From positions 1 through 63,869 of IMG/VR virus record IMGVR_UViG_3300027746_000001: a stretch of 63,869 nt of DNA, one strand, 5' to 3'. The notes below the pieces were generated by a model. That model was not told where the DNA came from. It saw nothing but the letters and a program-made list of their open reading frames with translations, and ran no database searches. This stretch comes from a virus. The translations under genes and the position numbers were made by a program. Below are positions 54,261 to 61,675 of this stretch, one piece after another. How positions within the stretch are numbered: the stretch's first letter is position 1; every line of letters starts with the position of its first letter.

Positions 54261-55300
54261 TCCGTCATTCACTACTTCCCAAGCTGGCTGAGTGTGCCTG
54301 TTTCGAGTCAGCGGGGGGTAGCTCCCCTGCTGCGTCTCGCGGGACTCACATGGATCTCGCATTCCGTGAAATGTTCATGGGGAACAACAAGCCTTTTCTT
54401 GACCTGAATTCCAAGGACGCTGATGCGGTCATGTGGGCAGTCGAGATGACCAAGACAATCGCTGGCGATTCTGAGGTGGTCACAGACGAGGATAGCTTGA
54501 AGGTCAAAACGCCGGGGATCGATCACACTGGAACCGAGGATTGCCGCATCCCTGCTATCCACACTAGCCTAGATCTAAAGTCAGGAATTATACGCTCGTA
54601 CTACGAACAGCAATGTGCCTATGCCTACGGAAATATGGCAGCAAGCTACGATTTCGAGACTGGCGAATACGCCATCCGCGAATGGACTTGCCACTTGCTA
54701 TTCTGCGACCAAGAACGGGTAGTCACGCATAGCTGGACAATTGAGGAGGCTAAGGCAGTTGTCGAGGGGGTGATCGCGGCGTACAATGATCCAGACAAAG
54801 CACCGACAGCTTGCGATTACTGCAAGTGGTGCAAAAAGGCATCAACGTGCGGTCAGATTGCAGTTCCAGTTGCCACCACCCTAGCGGTTGTTCAAAGCGA
54901 CCTACAGGCCAACCTCGCGCAAATGCAGGAGCATCTGGCAGGTGATGTGGATCGACTCTCAATGTTTGTAAAACAGAGCAGTATTTTCAACGCATACCTA
55001 GTCGATTGGGCGAAGGATCTGCTCAAGGAAAAGCTACAGGCAGGGGAGAAGGTTTATGGATGGAAACTGCAACGCCAAAAGGGACGCGAAACGTACCCTG
55101 CGGAGGTTATAGAACATATCGGAAGTTGCACCAAAATGTCACTTTCCGACAGTATTAAGCTATTCGGAGGTAGCATCTCTGCTACAAAATTGCAGAAGTA
55201 CTGCGAGTCAGCGGGATACGATCTAACTCAAATCCTGCCTGATGTTGCAGAGGAAATTGTGAAGCTAGTTGAGGACAAACCCAAGAAGGTAAAACTATGA
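54257..55300 (+). CDS. RecB/Cas4-like PD-(D/E)XK exonuclease
   Basis: 347 residues from 54257. RGTHMDLAFREM (about 27), the acidic GTEDCRIP, SLDLKSG (about 104, the D-x-K core) and YEQQCAYAYG (Q-xxx-Y) are the motifs of this nuclease group. CDYCKWCKKASTC (about 185) plus an N-terminal ECACFE suggests a four-cysteine Fe-S cluster as in Cas4/AddB. The C-terminal ~130 residues form an extra helical domain. It likely resects DNA ends for the ERF annealer. Confidence 0.82.
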   Translation: MIRHSLLPKLAECACFESAGGSSPAASRGTHMDLAFREMFMGNNKPFLDLNSKDADAVMWAVEMTKTIAGDSEVVTDEDSLKVKTPGIDHTGTEDCRIPAIHTSLDLKSGIIRSYYEQQCAYAYGNMAASYDFETGEYAIREWTCHLLFCDQERVVTHSWTIEEAKAVVEGVIAAYNDPDKAPTACDYCKWCKKASTCGQIAVPVATTLAVVQSDLQANLAQMQEHLAGDVDRLSMFVKQSSIFNAYLVDWAKDLLKEKLQAGEKVYGWKLQRQKGRETYPAEVIEHIGSCTKMSLSDSIKLFGGSISATKLQKYCESAGYDLTQILPDVAEEIVKLVEDKPKKVKL

Positions 55301-55647
55301 AAGAACTCAACTTTGATACGTTAACAGGCAATGGATGGATTCAGTTTAAAGACTTCCTTGCTCAGTCCGACATTGCGTTTTATAAAACCTTCGCAGGGCA
55401 TGAGGAATGCCGTTGCAACGAGGGGAAAAAGAAACAGGTTGAGGTTTACGTCTACGATCACCGAAAGTATAGCGCAGTTGCTGGAGTTGGATATGAGGTT
55501 AAATGCACTGGTGAGTTGCCAGATGGTACATGGATTGAACTAAAGGCGCATGGGTTGAAACAAGACCATGTTGACCCTAAAGCGCAGGAATTGTTGTCCA
55601 TCTGGGACTGGTCTGTAAAAAACAATTTGACGAAATCCAAAATCTAG
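55297..55647 (+). CDS. Hypothetical protein (116 aa) in recombination operon
   Basis: Strand-rich, single domain: AFYKTFAGHEECRCNEGKKK, VEVYVYDHRKYSAVAGVGYE and WIELKAHGLK. Coupled to the nuclease gene by ATGA and followed by a terminator, so it is the last gene of the ERF/nuclease operon. An accessory to recombination is inferred from position only. Confidence 0.65.
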   Translation: MKELNFDTLTGNGWIQFKDFLAQSDIAFYKTFAGHEECRCNEGKKKQVEVYVYDHRKYSAVAGVGYEVKCTGELPDGTWIELKAHGLKQDHVDPKAQELLSIWDWSVKNNLTKSKI

Positions 55648-55711
55648 ATATTTTGAGTTAGCTTCAGACGAAGCGCGATGTTTGATACCATCGTTAAAAA
55701 CCAACTAATTT
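55648..55711 (+). ncRNA. Structured leader ahead of terminator
   Basis: Two perfect hairpins, GCTTC-AGAC-GAAGC (55661-55674) and CGATG/CATCG (55676-55693), lie between the recombination operon and the terminator. A promoter-like pair, TTGATA (55682-55687) and TAATTT (55706-55711), spaced 18 bases, overlaps the second hairpin. Confidence 0.4.
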
Positions 55712-55771
55712 GACCTACCTCATGCCCACAAGATTCCTTGCGGGAGTATCACTTGAGGTGGGTCTTTTTTT
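55712..55771 (+). terminator. Rho-independent terminator 5 bases before the next ATG
   Basis: GACCTACCTCA (55712-55722) pairs with TGAGGTGGGTC (55754-55764) with one G-U pair; inside is a second stem CCCACAAG/CTTGCGGG with one mismatch. Seven Ts follow (55765-55771). This is the clearest intrinsic terminator in the window. The next gene starts at 55777 without a Shine-Dalgarno, so the element may also act as an attenuator. Confidence 0.8.
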
Positions 55772-55776
55772 AAACT

Positions 55777-56466
55777 ATGAAAATTAAACGTCCAGCATTT
55801 CAGTTTTACCCCGCTGATTACTTGGGATCTCAACGTGTAGCGTTGATGAGCCTTGAAGAAGAGGGTGCTTATATCCGTTTGCTTTGCTATTGTTGGCAGC
55901 ACGGAAGTATTCCATCGAATCCAGATCAAATAGCACGATTGATTGGCAAGGGTGCTTCAACCACCCTTGCAACCACCGTTGCAACCATGTTCAAACCACA
56001 CCTCAACGACACTTCATGCATGGTGCATGAGAGGTTGGAGCAGGAAATCATCAAACAGAATGAATGGGCGCGGAAAAGTGCTGAAGGTGGAAAGAAGTCT
56101 GCCGAAATGCGTAAAATACTCAAGGGTGGTTCAACCACACTTGCAAGGGTGGTTGAAGATTGCTTGCCAAATGGTATCAACCAAAAGGCAACACTACAGT
56201 CTTCTTCTTCATCTTCTTCTTCTACTACTAATAATATAAATAGACCAGATTCAGTTCCTGAACAGGTCTGGAATGATTTTCTTAAAATCAGGAAGGCAAA
56301 GAAAGCACCACTAACCCAAACAGCACTCAATGCCATCCAGAACGAAGCGGACAACGCAGGTTGGACGCTGGAGGATGCGATAACCGAATGCGTCTCCCGT
56401 GGATGGCAGGGATTCAAAGCTGAATGGGTCTACAAGGCACAAGAGACTTACCAACGGGCTTGCTAA
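55777..56466 (+). CDS. DUF1376-type replication protein (helicase loader candidate)
   Basis: A 229-residue protein. KRPAFQFYPADYLGSQRVAL, MSLEEEGAYIRLLCYCWQHG and IARLIGKG match DUF1376 (YdaU-like), a winged-helix domain frequent in phage replication initiators. A Ser-rich linker (eight Ser in a row near 142-150) leads to a C-terminal helix (VWNDFLKIRKAKKAPLTQTA...) of DnaT-like type. The DnaB-like helicase gene follows at once, so loading helicase or recognising an origin is the likely task. Confidence 0.83.
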   Translation: MKIKRPAFQFYPADYLGSQRVALMSLEEEGAYIRLLCYCWQHGSIPSNPDQIARLIGKGASTTLATTVATMFKPHLNDTSCMVHERLEQEIIKQNEWARKSAEGGKKSAEMRKILKGGSTTLARVVEDCLPNGINQKATLQSSSSSSSSTTNNINRPDSVPEQVWNDFLKIRKAKKAPLTQTALNAIQNEADNAGWTLEDAITECVSRGWQGFKAEWVYKAQETYQRAC

Positions 56467-56467
56467 T

Positions 56468-57763
56468 ATGAAAAATACACCAATCGCAATCACTGCTGAA
56501 AAAGCGGCACTGTCACTAATCGCAATCGATCCAGAGGTACTACCGCACCTCGCATGGTCAGAAGATCTATTTGCTTTAAGTCAACACAAGTTAATCTACA
56601 CCGCACTGGAACGAGTATACCAGCGGACTGGATCCACAAACGCACTAGGTGCATTGAGTGACCTTGAGACAACTGGCAAGCTGAATGCCTGTGGTGGTAA
56701 GGATGGAGTCATGGAAATACTCCAGACAATCTTCATATCCCCCGGTGCTATGTGCGTGGAAACCGCAGCGGACTACCGCGCACAATTGATCAAAGCAAAA
56801 GGGTATCGTGATGCCATCAAGACTTGGGAGGATAACCATGATGACGTTTGCGCTATGAAAGCAGACCTCTCTAGCCTTGCTGAGTCCTTCGCCAATGCAA
56901 TCGTACCAGAATCGCAATGCAAGGACGTTAAAGCCCATCTAAACGACTTTATGGATGATCTGGAGGACAAGACTCCACTAGAGAACTTCCCAACTGGAAT
57001 ACCCAAGCTAGACAAGCTACTAGGTGGAGGTGCAAGGAGGGGTGAGATGTTAGTGGTAGGAGCGCAGACCTCTGGAGGCAAATCTATCTTGCTTTATCAG
57101 GCAGCACTACAGGCATTGCTCAATGGTAAATCAGTAACTATATTTTCTTTAGAGATGCCAGCTAAGGCTATTCTGCAACGTATAGCTTCCAATCTGCTTG
57201 GGAAAACAATCCTTCCACTACGCGAGATGGAAGGGGTCACAGAATGGAGAGGGGTTGCATCTGCAAAGGATATCTCAAGCGCAATCACCCAACTCATGGG
57301 AATGAACCTCACGATCCGAGATGATCTTTCCGAGGTTGGAGAAATCGTCGCAGAGGCATCCCGTCTTGCATCACTTGGCAAGGCAGATCTGATCATCGTT
57401 GACTACCTACAAATTGTCACCATGCCAACCGCAGATAACCGAGAACAGGCAGTGAGTGAACTATCGCGCAGACTCAAGTTAACTGCACTCAAAACAAAAT
57501 CCGTGGTGATGACTGCTAGTCAACTCAACGACGAAGGTGCAGTGCGCGAGTCCCGCGCAATCGGTCATCACACTGACTTTCTGATCATCATCTCGCACCC
57601 TGATGAGAAGAAAAAAGAAGCGTCATCATTCAAACGCAAAACAGAAACCCAATCAACCTCGCGTGTACGCATCGACAAGAATCGGCGTGGTCAACGTGAC
57701 GTATTCGTTCCTGTAAAAATGCGCGGAGATATTTCCAGATTTGAACAAATCGATGAACATTGA
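56468..57763 (+). CDS. DnaB-like replicative helicase
   Basis: 431 residues from 56468 (TAATATG). The N-terminal helical domain (residues ~1-150) is followed by GIPKLDKLLGGGARRGEMLV, VVGAQTSGGKSILL (Walker A, about 197), IFSLEMP, LIIVDYLQI (Walker B, about 306), TASQLN and RIDKNRRGQ (arginine-finger region). It should unwind DNA 5' to 3' as a hexamer. No primase domain is attached and none is seen elsewhere, so host DnaG is probably recruited. Confidence 0.9.
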   Translation: MKNTPIAITAEKAALSLIAIDPEVLPHLAWSEDLFALSQHKLIYTALERVYQRTGSTNALGALSDLETTGKLNACGGKDGVMEILQTIFISPGAMCVETAADYRAQLIKAKGYRDAIKTWEDNHDDVCAMKADLSSLAESFANAIVPESQCKDVKAHLNDFMDDLEDKTPLENFPTGIPKLDKLLGGGARRGEMLVVGAQTSGGKSILLYQAALQALLNGKSVTIFSLEMPAKAILQRIASNLLGKTILPLREMEGVTEWRGVASAKDISSAITQLMGMNLTIRDDLSEVGEIVAEASRLASLGKADLIIVDYLQIVTMPTADNREQAVSELSRRLKLTALKTKSVVMTASQLNDEGAVRESRAIGHHTDFLIIISHPDEKKKEASSFKRKTETQSTSRVRIDKNRRGQRDVFVPVKMRGDISRFEQIDEH

Positions 57764-57935
57764 TCACCACTTCGACGAGGCTTGCTTTCTGCTCGACACT
57801 GCAACAGCAATCTTCCAGACCCGCACCAAATCTAGGTTTGCGGACGCTCAGGAAAAATACGAAAAGGCAAAACAAATCTACAATAATTATTTTGCACACA
57901 TTGACGAAAATTCTGTTGACGAGTTTCAATTTTGA
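57753..57935 (+). CDS. Hypothetical protein (60 aa)
   Basis: MNIDHHFDEACFLLDTATAI...: one or two amphipathic helices (FADAQEKYEKAKQIYNNYFA). The start at 57753 overlaps the helicase end by 11 bases. Unknown. Confidence 0.58.
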   Translation: MNIDHHFDEACFLLDTATAIFQTRTKSRFADAQEKYEKAKQIYNNYFAHIDENSVDEFQF

Positions 57936-57944
57936 CCCTAGATG
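57916..57944 (+). promoter_or_regulatory. Weak promoter-like element
   Basis: TTGACG (57916-57921) and TAGATG (57939-57944), spaced 17 bases, ahead of the gene at 57979. The -10 is a poor match. Confidence 0.25.
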
Positions 57945-57978
57945 TAGTGCCGTCAGTTAAATAAATACACAATATCAA

Positions 57979-58206
57979 ATGAAAACACTCAACACAATTG
58001 CAGTCGAGGCAGACAAGCAGCGCAATTCCAGTGGCACACGGGACTGGGGAACATTCCGCATCACGTCAAGGTGCTGTCTTTCTAATGAAATGGTCAAATC
58101 CATTTGTGGCAGACACGAAATGATCGGACAGTCATTCGCGGTCAACGAAACGAAAAACGAAGATGGATATGTCTACGAAGGAAGCTACGATTGCTGGAGC
58201 GATTAG
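57979..58206 (+). CDS. Hypothetical protein (75 aa)
   Basis: MKTLNTIAVEADKQRNSSGT...: small mixed protein with four cysteines (RCCLSN, SICGRH, YDCW). Followed one base later by a membrane-protein gene. Not recognised. Confidence 0.58.
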   Translation: MKTLNTIAVEADKQRNSSGTRDWGTFRITSRCCLSNEMVKSICGRHEMIGQSFAVNETKNEDGYVYEGSYDCWSD

Positions 58207-58207
58207 T

Positions 58208-58348
58208 ATGACAAGCATTCAACTATTCATGGGTAGCGTTACTCTTGTCATGCTGATCTACATCTTTGGTGGATTCCTATGCAAATCGGCAAACTTCATT
58301 GCAAAGAAATTCTACGGAATTGACTTGGACGAAGAACACACAAAATAA
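58208..58348 (+). CDS. 46-residue membrane protein
   Basis: MTSIQLFMGSVTLVMLIYIF is a membrane helix, followed by GGFLCKSANFIAKKFYG and an acidic end. Starts 1 base after the previous stop. Unknown function. Confidence 0.55.
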   Translation: MTSIQLFMGSVTLVMLIYIFGGFLCKSANFIAKKFYGIDLDEEHTK

Positions 58349-58353
58349 CACTT

Positions 58354-58371
58354 TCTGCAAACAAATGCAGA
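58354..58371 (+). other. Short hairpin
   Basis: TCTGCA (58354-58359) and TGCAGA (58366-58371) form a perfect stem over a 6-base A-rich loop in the gap before the SSB-like gene. No T-tract. Confidence 0.4.
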
Positions 58372-58425
58372 CTTGGTGGCATCACACCACAAAAACGATG
58401 CATAATATAAACTAACTATAATAAT

Positions 58426-58698
58426 ATGGCAGAACAATACGATAACACGAATCGCGGATCACTCTTCAAGAATGACCGAAAAGAACTAGACAACCACCCA
58501 GACTACAACGGATCCATCAACATTGAGGGAACCGATTACTGGCTCAACGGGTGGATTAAGGAGTCCAAGAAAGATGGTAAGAAGTTCTTTAGCTTGTCAG
58601 TAAAGCCGAAGGATCAAGGCGCAACCAAAACCCCTGCAAAGGCCAAATCCGCTCCAGCACGGGCCAAGGATTCGGATGGAGATGACATTCCGTTTTAA
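58426..58698 (+). CDS. SSB-like small protein
   Basis: A 90-residue protein. NTNRGSLFKNDRKELDNHPD, YNGSINIEGTDYWLNGWIKE and FFSLSVKPKD give the short beta-barrel seen in small OB-like phage proteins (DUF736-like). The tail is Lys/Ala-rich and ends DSDGDDIPF, the acidic-hydrophobic tip by which SSB proteins bind partners. It probably coats single-stranded DNA during replication or recombination. Confidence 0.75.
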   Translation: MAEQYDNTNRGSLFKNDRKELDNHPDYNGSINIEGTDYWLNGWIKESKKDGKKFFSLSVKPKDQGATKTPAKAKSAPARAKDSDGDDIPF

Positions 58699-58873
58699 CT
58701 AACACTTTCCTCGCTAATCTATTTAGGTCAGTCCCGTAGATAGCAGGGGACAACGGGGGCAGCGCATCCGAAAAAACGCTGACTAATTTTAAGGGATTGT
58801 AGCGGCCACCATGTGGGCTGGTTATCATTTGACCCTGTGAGGCAACTACATAAAACCTCACACCCCATTTTAT
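58699..58873 (+). ncRNA. Structured intergenic RNA candidate
   Basis: 175 bases without a convincing frame. TTAG-g-TCAG (58723-58731) can pair with CTGACTAA (58779-58786), enclosing CCCGT/ACGGG (58733-58757). CAGCG/CGCTG (58760-58781) competes with the outer stem, so two folds exclude each other. Further on are CCAC/GTGG near 58809 and TGTGAGG/CCTCACA (about 58837-58863). Locally GC-richer than its surroundings. It ends at the ATG of 58874. Confidence 0.45.
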
Positions 58874-59257
58874 ATGAACGAAATTATAACAGAAGATTAC
58901 TACGAGGGTCAGGGTTGCACTTGCTATGCCACTAGCGCAAACGAGTGCGGTTGCGAAGGTGCTGACTGGACACCAACTGAGGTTTACAAGTTGCGAGAGG
59001 ATGCAAAGCAACTAGCGTTAGAACGTGACGAGGCGCGGGAGCATTTGCGAGAAATAGCGGAATACGGCACGGAGGAAATAAATGCTGCCGTCGATCTGCG
59101 TCAAAAACTTGCACGCGCTTTATTAGAGCGCGACGAGGCGCGGGAGCAAAACGTCAAGCTGCGCGACATCGCAGATACAGCGATTGAATATGTTGGACAC
59201 ACATCAGTTCAGCAAAAACTCCGCATTGCAGCAAAAGCATTGGAGGGCGCGAAATGA
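58874..59257 (+). CDS. Coiled-coil protein with ERDEAR repeats
   Basis: A 127-residue protein. The N-terminus has a cysteine cluster (GQGCTCYATSANECGCEG); the rest is a long coiled coil containing LERDEAREHL and LERDEAREQN. The repeats are encoded by near-identical GC-rich DNA (GAGCGCGACGAGGCGCGG type). Unknown function; coupled to the next, related gene. Confidence 0.65.
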   Translation: MNEIITEDYYEGQGCTCYATSANECGCEGADWTPTEVYKLREDAKQLALERDEAREHLREIAEYGTEEINAAVDLRQKLARALLERDEAREQNVKLRDIADTAIEYVGHTSVQQKLRIAAKALEGAK

Positions 59258-59478
59258 GTGACACGCCAGAGACAGAGGAGCTTAAGTGTTTAGCACTCAT
59301 CGAAGTGATGGCAATACCACAAGAAAGAAGGGAAATTGCTTTAGGAACATTGCGAGCTATTAAAGAGCGCGACGAGGCGCGGACTGAATTGGAAATGTGG
59401 CGCGATGGTAACATACTCCACGAAATCCATCGAAATGAGTTGGAAAAAGTAGAACGCGAGCGCGACGAGGCGAGGGAG
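59021..59478 (+). repeat. Dispersed 18-21 base repeat (ERDEARE codons), four copies
   Basis: Copies at 59021-59041, 59126-59146, 59365-59382 and 59458-59478 follow GAGCGCGACGAGGCGCGG with 0-3 changes, across two adjacent genes. They are much richer in GC than the flanking sequence. Confidence 0.75.
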
Positions 59479-59583
59479 GCGTTTAAAGAGATGTGGCGAT
59501 CTGGAGATGCCTTTTTGCCGCACGTTGATTCTGAGACAATAAACCGCTGGCGCAAAGCCGCTGGATGGGAGGAAACAAAATGA
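59254..59583 (+). CDS. Coiled-coil protein with ERDEAR repeats, second
   Basis: A 109-residue protein with IKERDEARTELEM and VERERDEAREAFKEMW in a continuous coiled coil, ending RWRKAAGWEETK. It begins at an ATGA overlap with the first coiled-coil gene and shares its repeat DNA, so the two may have grown by repeat exchange and may pair with each other. Confidence 0.65.
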   Translation: MSDTPETEELKCLALIEVMAIPQERREIALGTLRAIKERDEARTELEMWRDGNILHEIHRNELEKVERERDEAREAFKEMWRSGDAFLPHVDSETINRWRKAAGWEETK

Positions 59584-59861
59584 GCGAAACACCATACACC
59601 TCCGAGGTTGAACGTCTGAAGGAATGCGACAAGGACTACCGCTCCATTGCCGCACAATTGTCCGTATTCTGCTCCGCTGCCATCTTTGCACTAAGGGAAG
59701 CCAACAAGGATTTGGAGGACGCACAGGTCAAATGTGAAATCATCCCTGACCCATTCGCGGCACAGGCTATAGATGATATGTTTGCCCAGTACCTAGAGTC
59801 ACTACGTGACTACCCTGAGATAATGGCAATCGCACTAAAATTCATACAGCAATCACGATAG
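59580..59861 (+). CDS. Hypothetical protein (93 aa)
   Basis: 93 residues from an ATGA overlap at 59580. Helical throughout; the first line MSETPYTSEVERLKECDKDY resembles the start of the previous protein (MSDTPETEELK), hinting at a shared origin. Unknown function. Confidence 0.6.
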   Translation: MSETPYTSEVERLKECDKDYRSIAAQLSVFCSAAIFALREANKDLEDAQVKCEIIPDPFAAQAIDDMFAQYLESLRDYPEIMAIALKFIQQSR

Positions 59862-59864
59862 ACA

Positions 59865-60326
59865 ATGCAACTAACACTCAACCCTGACGAGATCCAGATA
59901 TGTCAACTCATTGGCAGGATGCGTTCACTCATTGCACGAAGCAATGGAGTCAAGGATGCCAAGATTGGCAACCAAGACGGAGCAGATGCAGACGTGATCG
60001 GAATGATGGCAGAGTATGGTTTCGCAAAGCTAATGAATGTATTTCCTGACCTTGGTCTATCACCAAGGAGCGGATCCGCTGACGGCGTAATGCCAAGCGG
60101 AAATAGATACGACATCAAAGCATCAAAGCATCCACACGCTCGCTTGCTGTCCACGCTCAAGGCAAACCCTGACGTTGATGTATACGTCCTGTGCGTTGTG
60201 GACGCTCCATCACTCGACTACGTTGGGTGGGCATGGAAGCAAGACCTCATTAAAGCAGAGAACATAGTCAACCTTGGTCACGGAGAAGGCTACGCATTAG
60301 ATCAAGATAAACTAAAGCAATTTTAA
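59865..60326 (+). CDS. PD-(D/E)XK endonuclease-like protein
   Basis: A 153-residue protein. AEYGFAKLMN (Glu on the first helix), SADGVMPSGNRYDIKASKHP (Asp, then D-x-K) and DVYVLCVV form the core of the restriction-endonuclease-like fold. Its size suits a minimal single-domain nuclease. Located beside RusA-like and small-terminase genes, it could nick replication or recombination intermediates or host DNA. Confidence 0.7.
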   Translation: MQLTLNPDEIQICQLIGRMRSLIARSNGVKDAKIGNQDGADADVIGMMAEYGFAKLMNVFPDLGLSPRSGSADGVMPSGNRYDIKASKHPHARLLSTLKANPDVDVYVLCVVDAPSLDYVGWAWKQDLIKAENIVNLGHGEGYALDQDKLKQF

Positions 60327-60334
60327 ATATCCAA

Positions 60335-60391
60335 ATGAAAACATACCTAGCAAAATGGCCCAATGGCACAATATCAGTGTTAGCTAAATGA
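60335..60391 (+). pseudogene. 18-codon remnant-like frame
   Basis: MKTYLAKWPNGTISVLAK then stop. It looks like the first strand-turn-strand of a longer short-protein family starting 'MKtYl..wpdGtis.l', cut by a premature TGA. Could equally be a real micropeptide. Confidence 0.35.
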
Positions 60392-60438
60392 GCTAGATAA
60401 GGTATAAATCCACAAAATCATGTATAACTATACCCGCT

Positions 60439-60843
60439 ATGAACTGGACAACTGAACAACTCAAAGAGAAAGGCTACACCCTCGCACCAGACGGACACTA
60501 CTACTATGCAGACAACTATAAACCTCCATCTCGCAGGTTACTTGACACCCTCGTTAAACACGCTCCTAAACGCTCACTGGACAAAGTACGCAAAGCAAAA
60601 GAAACTAGCAAGGACTGCACTGCTAAGTGCAATCCGAAGTACACTCTCGCAATTACAAGATTCTCAACCAAAACACTCGACGTTGATAACCTTGCTGGAG
60701 GATGCAAACCTCTCATTGACCAAATCCGCTACTCCAAACTCATCCCAGACGATAACCCCGAAAGCGTCGAAATCACGTTCAGCCAAGTCAAAGTCAAAAC
60801 CCAAGCCGAACAACGAACAGAAGTTAGGATTACCAAAGCGTAA
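60439..60843 (+). CDS. RusA-like Holliday-junction resolvase, possibly frame-disrupted
   Basis: A 134-residue protein. The C-terminal half LDVDNLAGGCKPLIDQIRYS then LIPDDNPESVEI carries the Asp residues of the RusA active site. The N-terminal part in this frame is atypical, but the overlapping +1 frame (about 60510-60640) reads GYLTPSLNTLLNAHWTKYAK, which fits the usual RusA N-terminal region. A pair of compensating frameshifts is therefore likely; the protein as read may be inactive or the sequence may contain indels. Confidence 0.68.
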   Translation: MNWTTEQLKEKGYTLAPDGHYYYADNYKPPSRRLLDTLVKHAPKRSLDKVRKAKETSKDCTAKCNPKYTLAITRFSTKTLDVDNLAGGCKPLIDQIRYSKLIPDDNPESVEITFSQVKVKTQAEQRTEVRITKA

Positions 60844-60857
60844 ACCTAAGCAGTCAC

Positions 60858-61448
60858 AATCACCATATGAGCTTTAAACCATCCAAGAAAATGGGTAGAC
60901 CTCCAGAGTATAACGAGGAACTCGCAGAGGAAATCTGTGAACGACTTTCAATAGGTCAAACACTCTCATCCATCTGTAATCTCGAAGGTATGCCAAACTA
61001 TTCCACAGTATGGCGTTGGGAATCTTCCAACGAAAACTTTCGCAACAAATCCGCACACGCAAGAAAAATCGGCACTCACGCACTAGCAGATGATTGCATT
61101 CGCATTGCAGATGATCCAATGCTTGACGCAGCAGAGAAGCGAGTACGCATCGATACTAGACTGCGATTACTAGGTAAATGGAACGCACGTCAATACGGCG
61201 ATAAAATCGAAATAGAGAACACTGGAGCCAAACCACTCAACGTCACATTCACGATTGGTGACCGCAACGCTGAACCCATTGAGCTAATCGAGGGAAGGGA
61301 ACCAGAGGAGAAGCCATTGCAGATCGAAGCGACACGGACAGATCATGTGGGATAGCGAACGATTTGCTAATGTATTTTAACCACAAAAACCGCAATCTTG
61401 TCGATAATAATCACCATATAGTGGCAACATATTTTAAAATCACCATAT
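60858..61448 (+). repeat. Three AATCACCATAT direct repeats
   Basis: Identical 11-base copies at 60858-60868 (over the start codon of the small terminase), 61409-61419 and 61438-61448. The latter two are 29 bases apart in the gap before the zinc-ribbon gene. CACCATATAGTGG at the second copy is a near-palindrome. Confidence 0.6.
60867..61355 (+). CDS. terS: Terminase small subunit
   Basis: A 162-residue protein. GRPPEYNEELAEEICERLSI, ICNLEGMPNYSTVWRWESSN (helix-turn-helix), FRNKSAHARKIG and the later RIDTRLRLLGKWNARQYGDK follow the pattern of small terminases of many tailed phages. It would recognise the packaging site and present DNA to TerL. It is unusually far from terL, about 6.6 kb upstream through the joined ends. 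The C-terminal ~45 residues are disordered. Confidence 0.8.
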   Translation: MSFKPSKKMGRPPEYNEELAEEICERLSIGQTLSSICNLEGMPNYSTVWRWESSNENFRNKSAHARKIGTHALADDCIRIADDPMLDAAEKRVRIDTRLRLLGKWNARQYGDKIEIENTGAKPLNVTFTIGDRNAEPIELIEGREPEEKPLQIEATRTDHVG

Positions 61449-61465
61449 CTAGGGTTTATCAATAA

Positions 61466-61675
61466 ATGGTCAAATTATGCCCAAAATGCAGTTCTACGAC
61501 ACACGTTATGGAATGTAGAGATCTTGGCAATCGATTCTCAAGACGTAGATACTGCAACAACGGAAAGTGCAATCACCGATACTCAACCTTTGAGGTAAGC
61601 GCACAAGACTACCTGAGCCTTAAACAAGTCAACAACATGAAAGCGAAACTAACCGAGATCCTAGAGAACCTATGA
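61466..61675 (+). CDS. NrdR-type zinc-ribbon protein
   Basis: A 69-residue protein. CPKCSSTTHVMECRD, then RRRYCNNGKCNHRYSTFEV matches the N-terminal zinc ribbon of NrdR, including the RRR-C and 'R(F/Y)(T/S)T(Y/F)E' elements, but there is no ATP-cone. In other small phage proteins this ribbon binds DNA. It may act at the AATCACCATAT repeats just upstream; that link is inference. Confidence 0.72.
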   Translation: MVKLCPKCSSTTHVMECRDLGNRFSRRRYCNNGKCNHRYSTFEVSAQDYLSLKQVNNMKAKLTEILENL

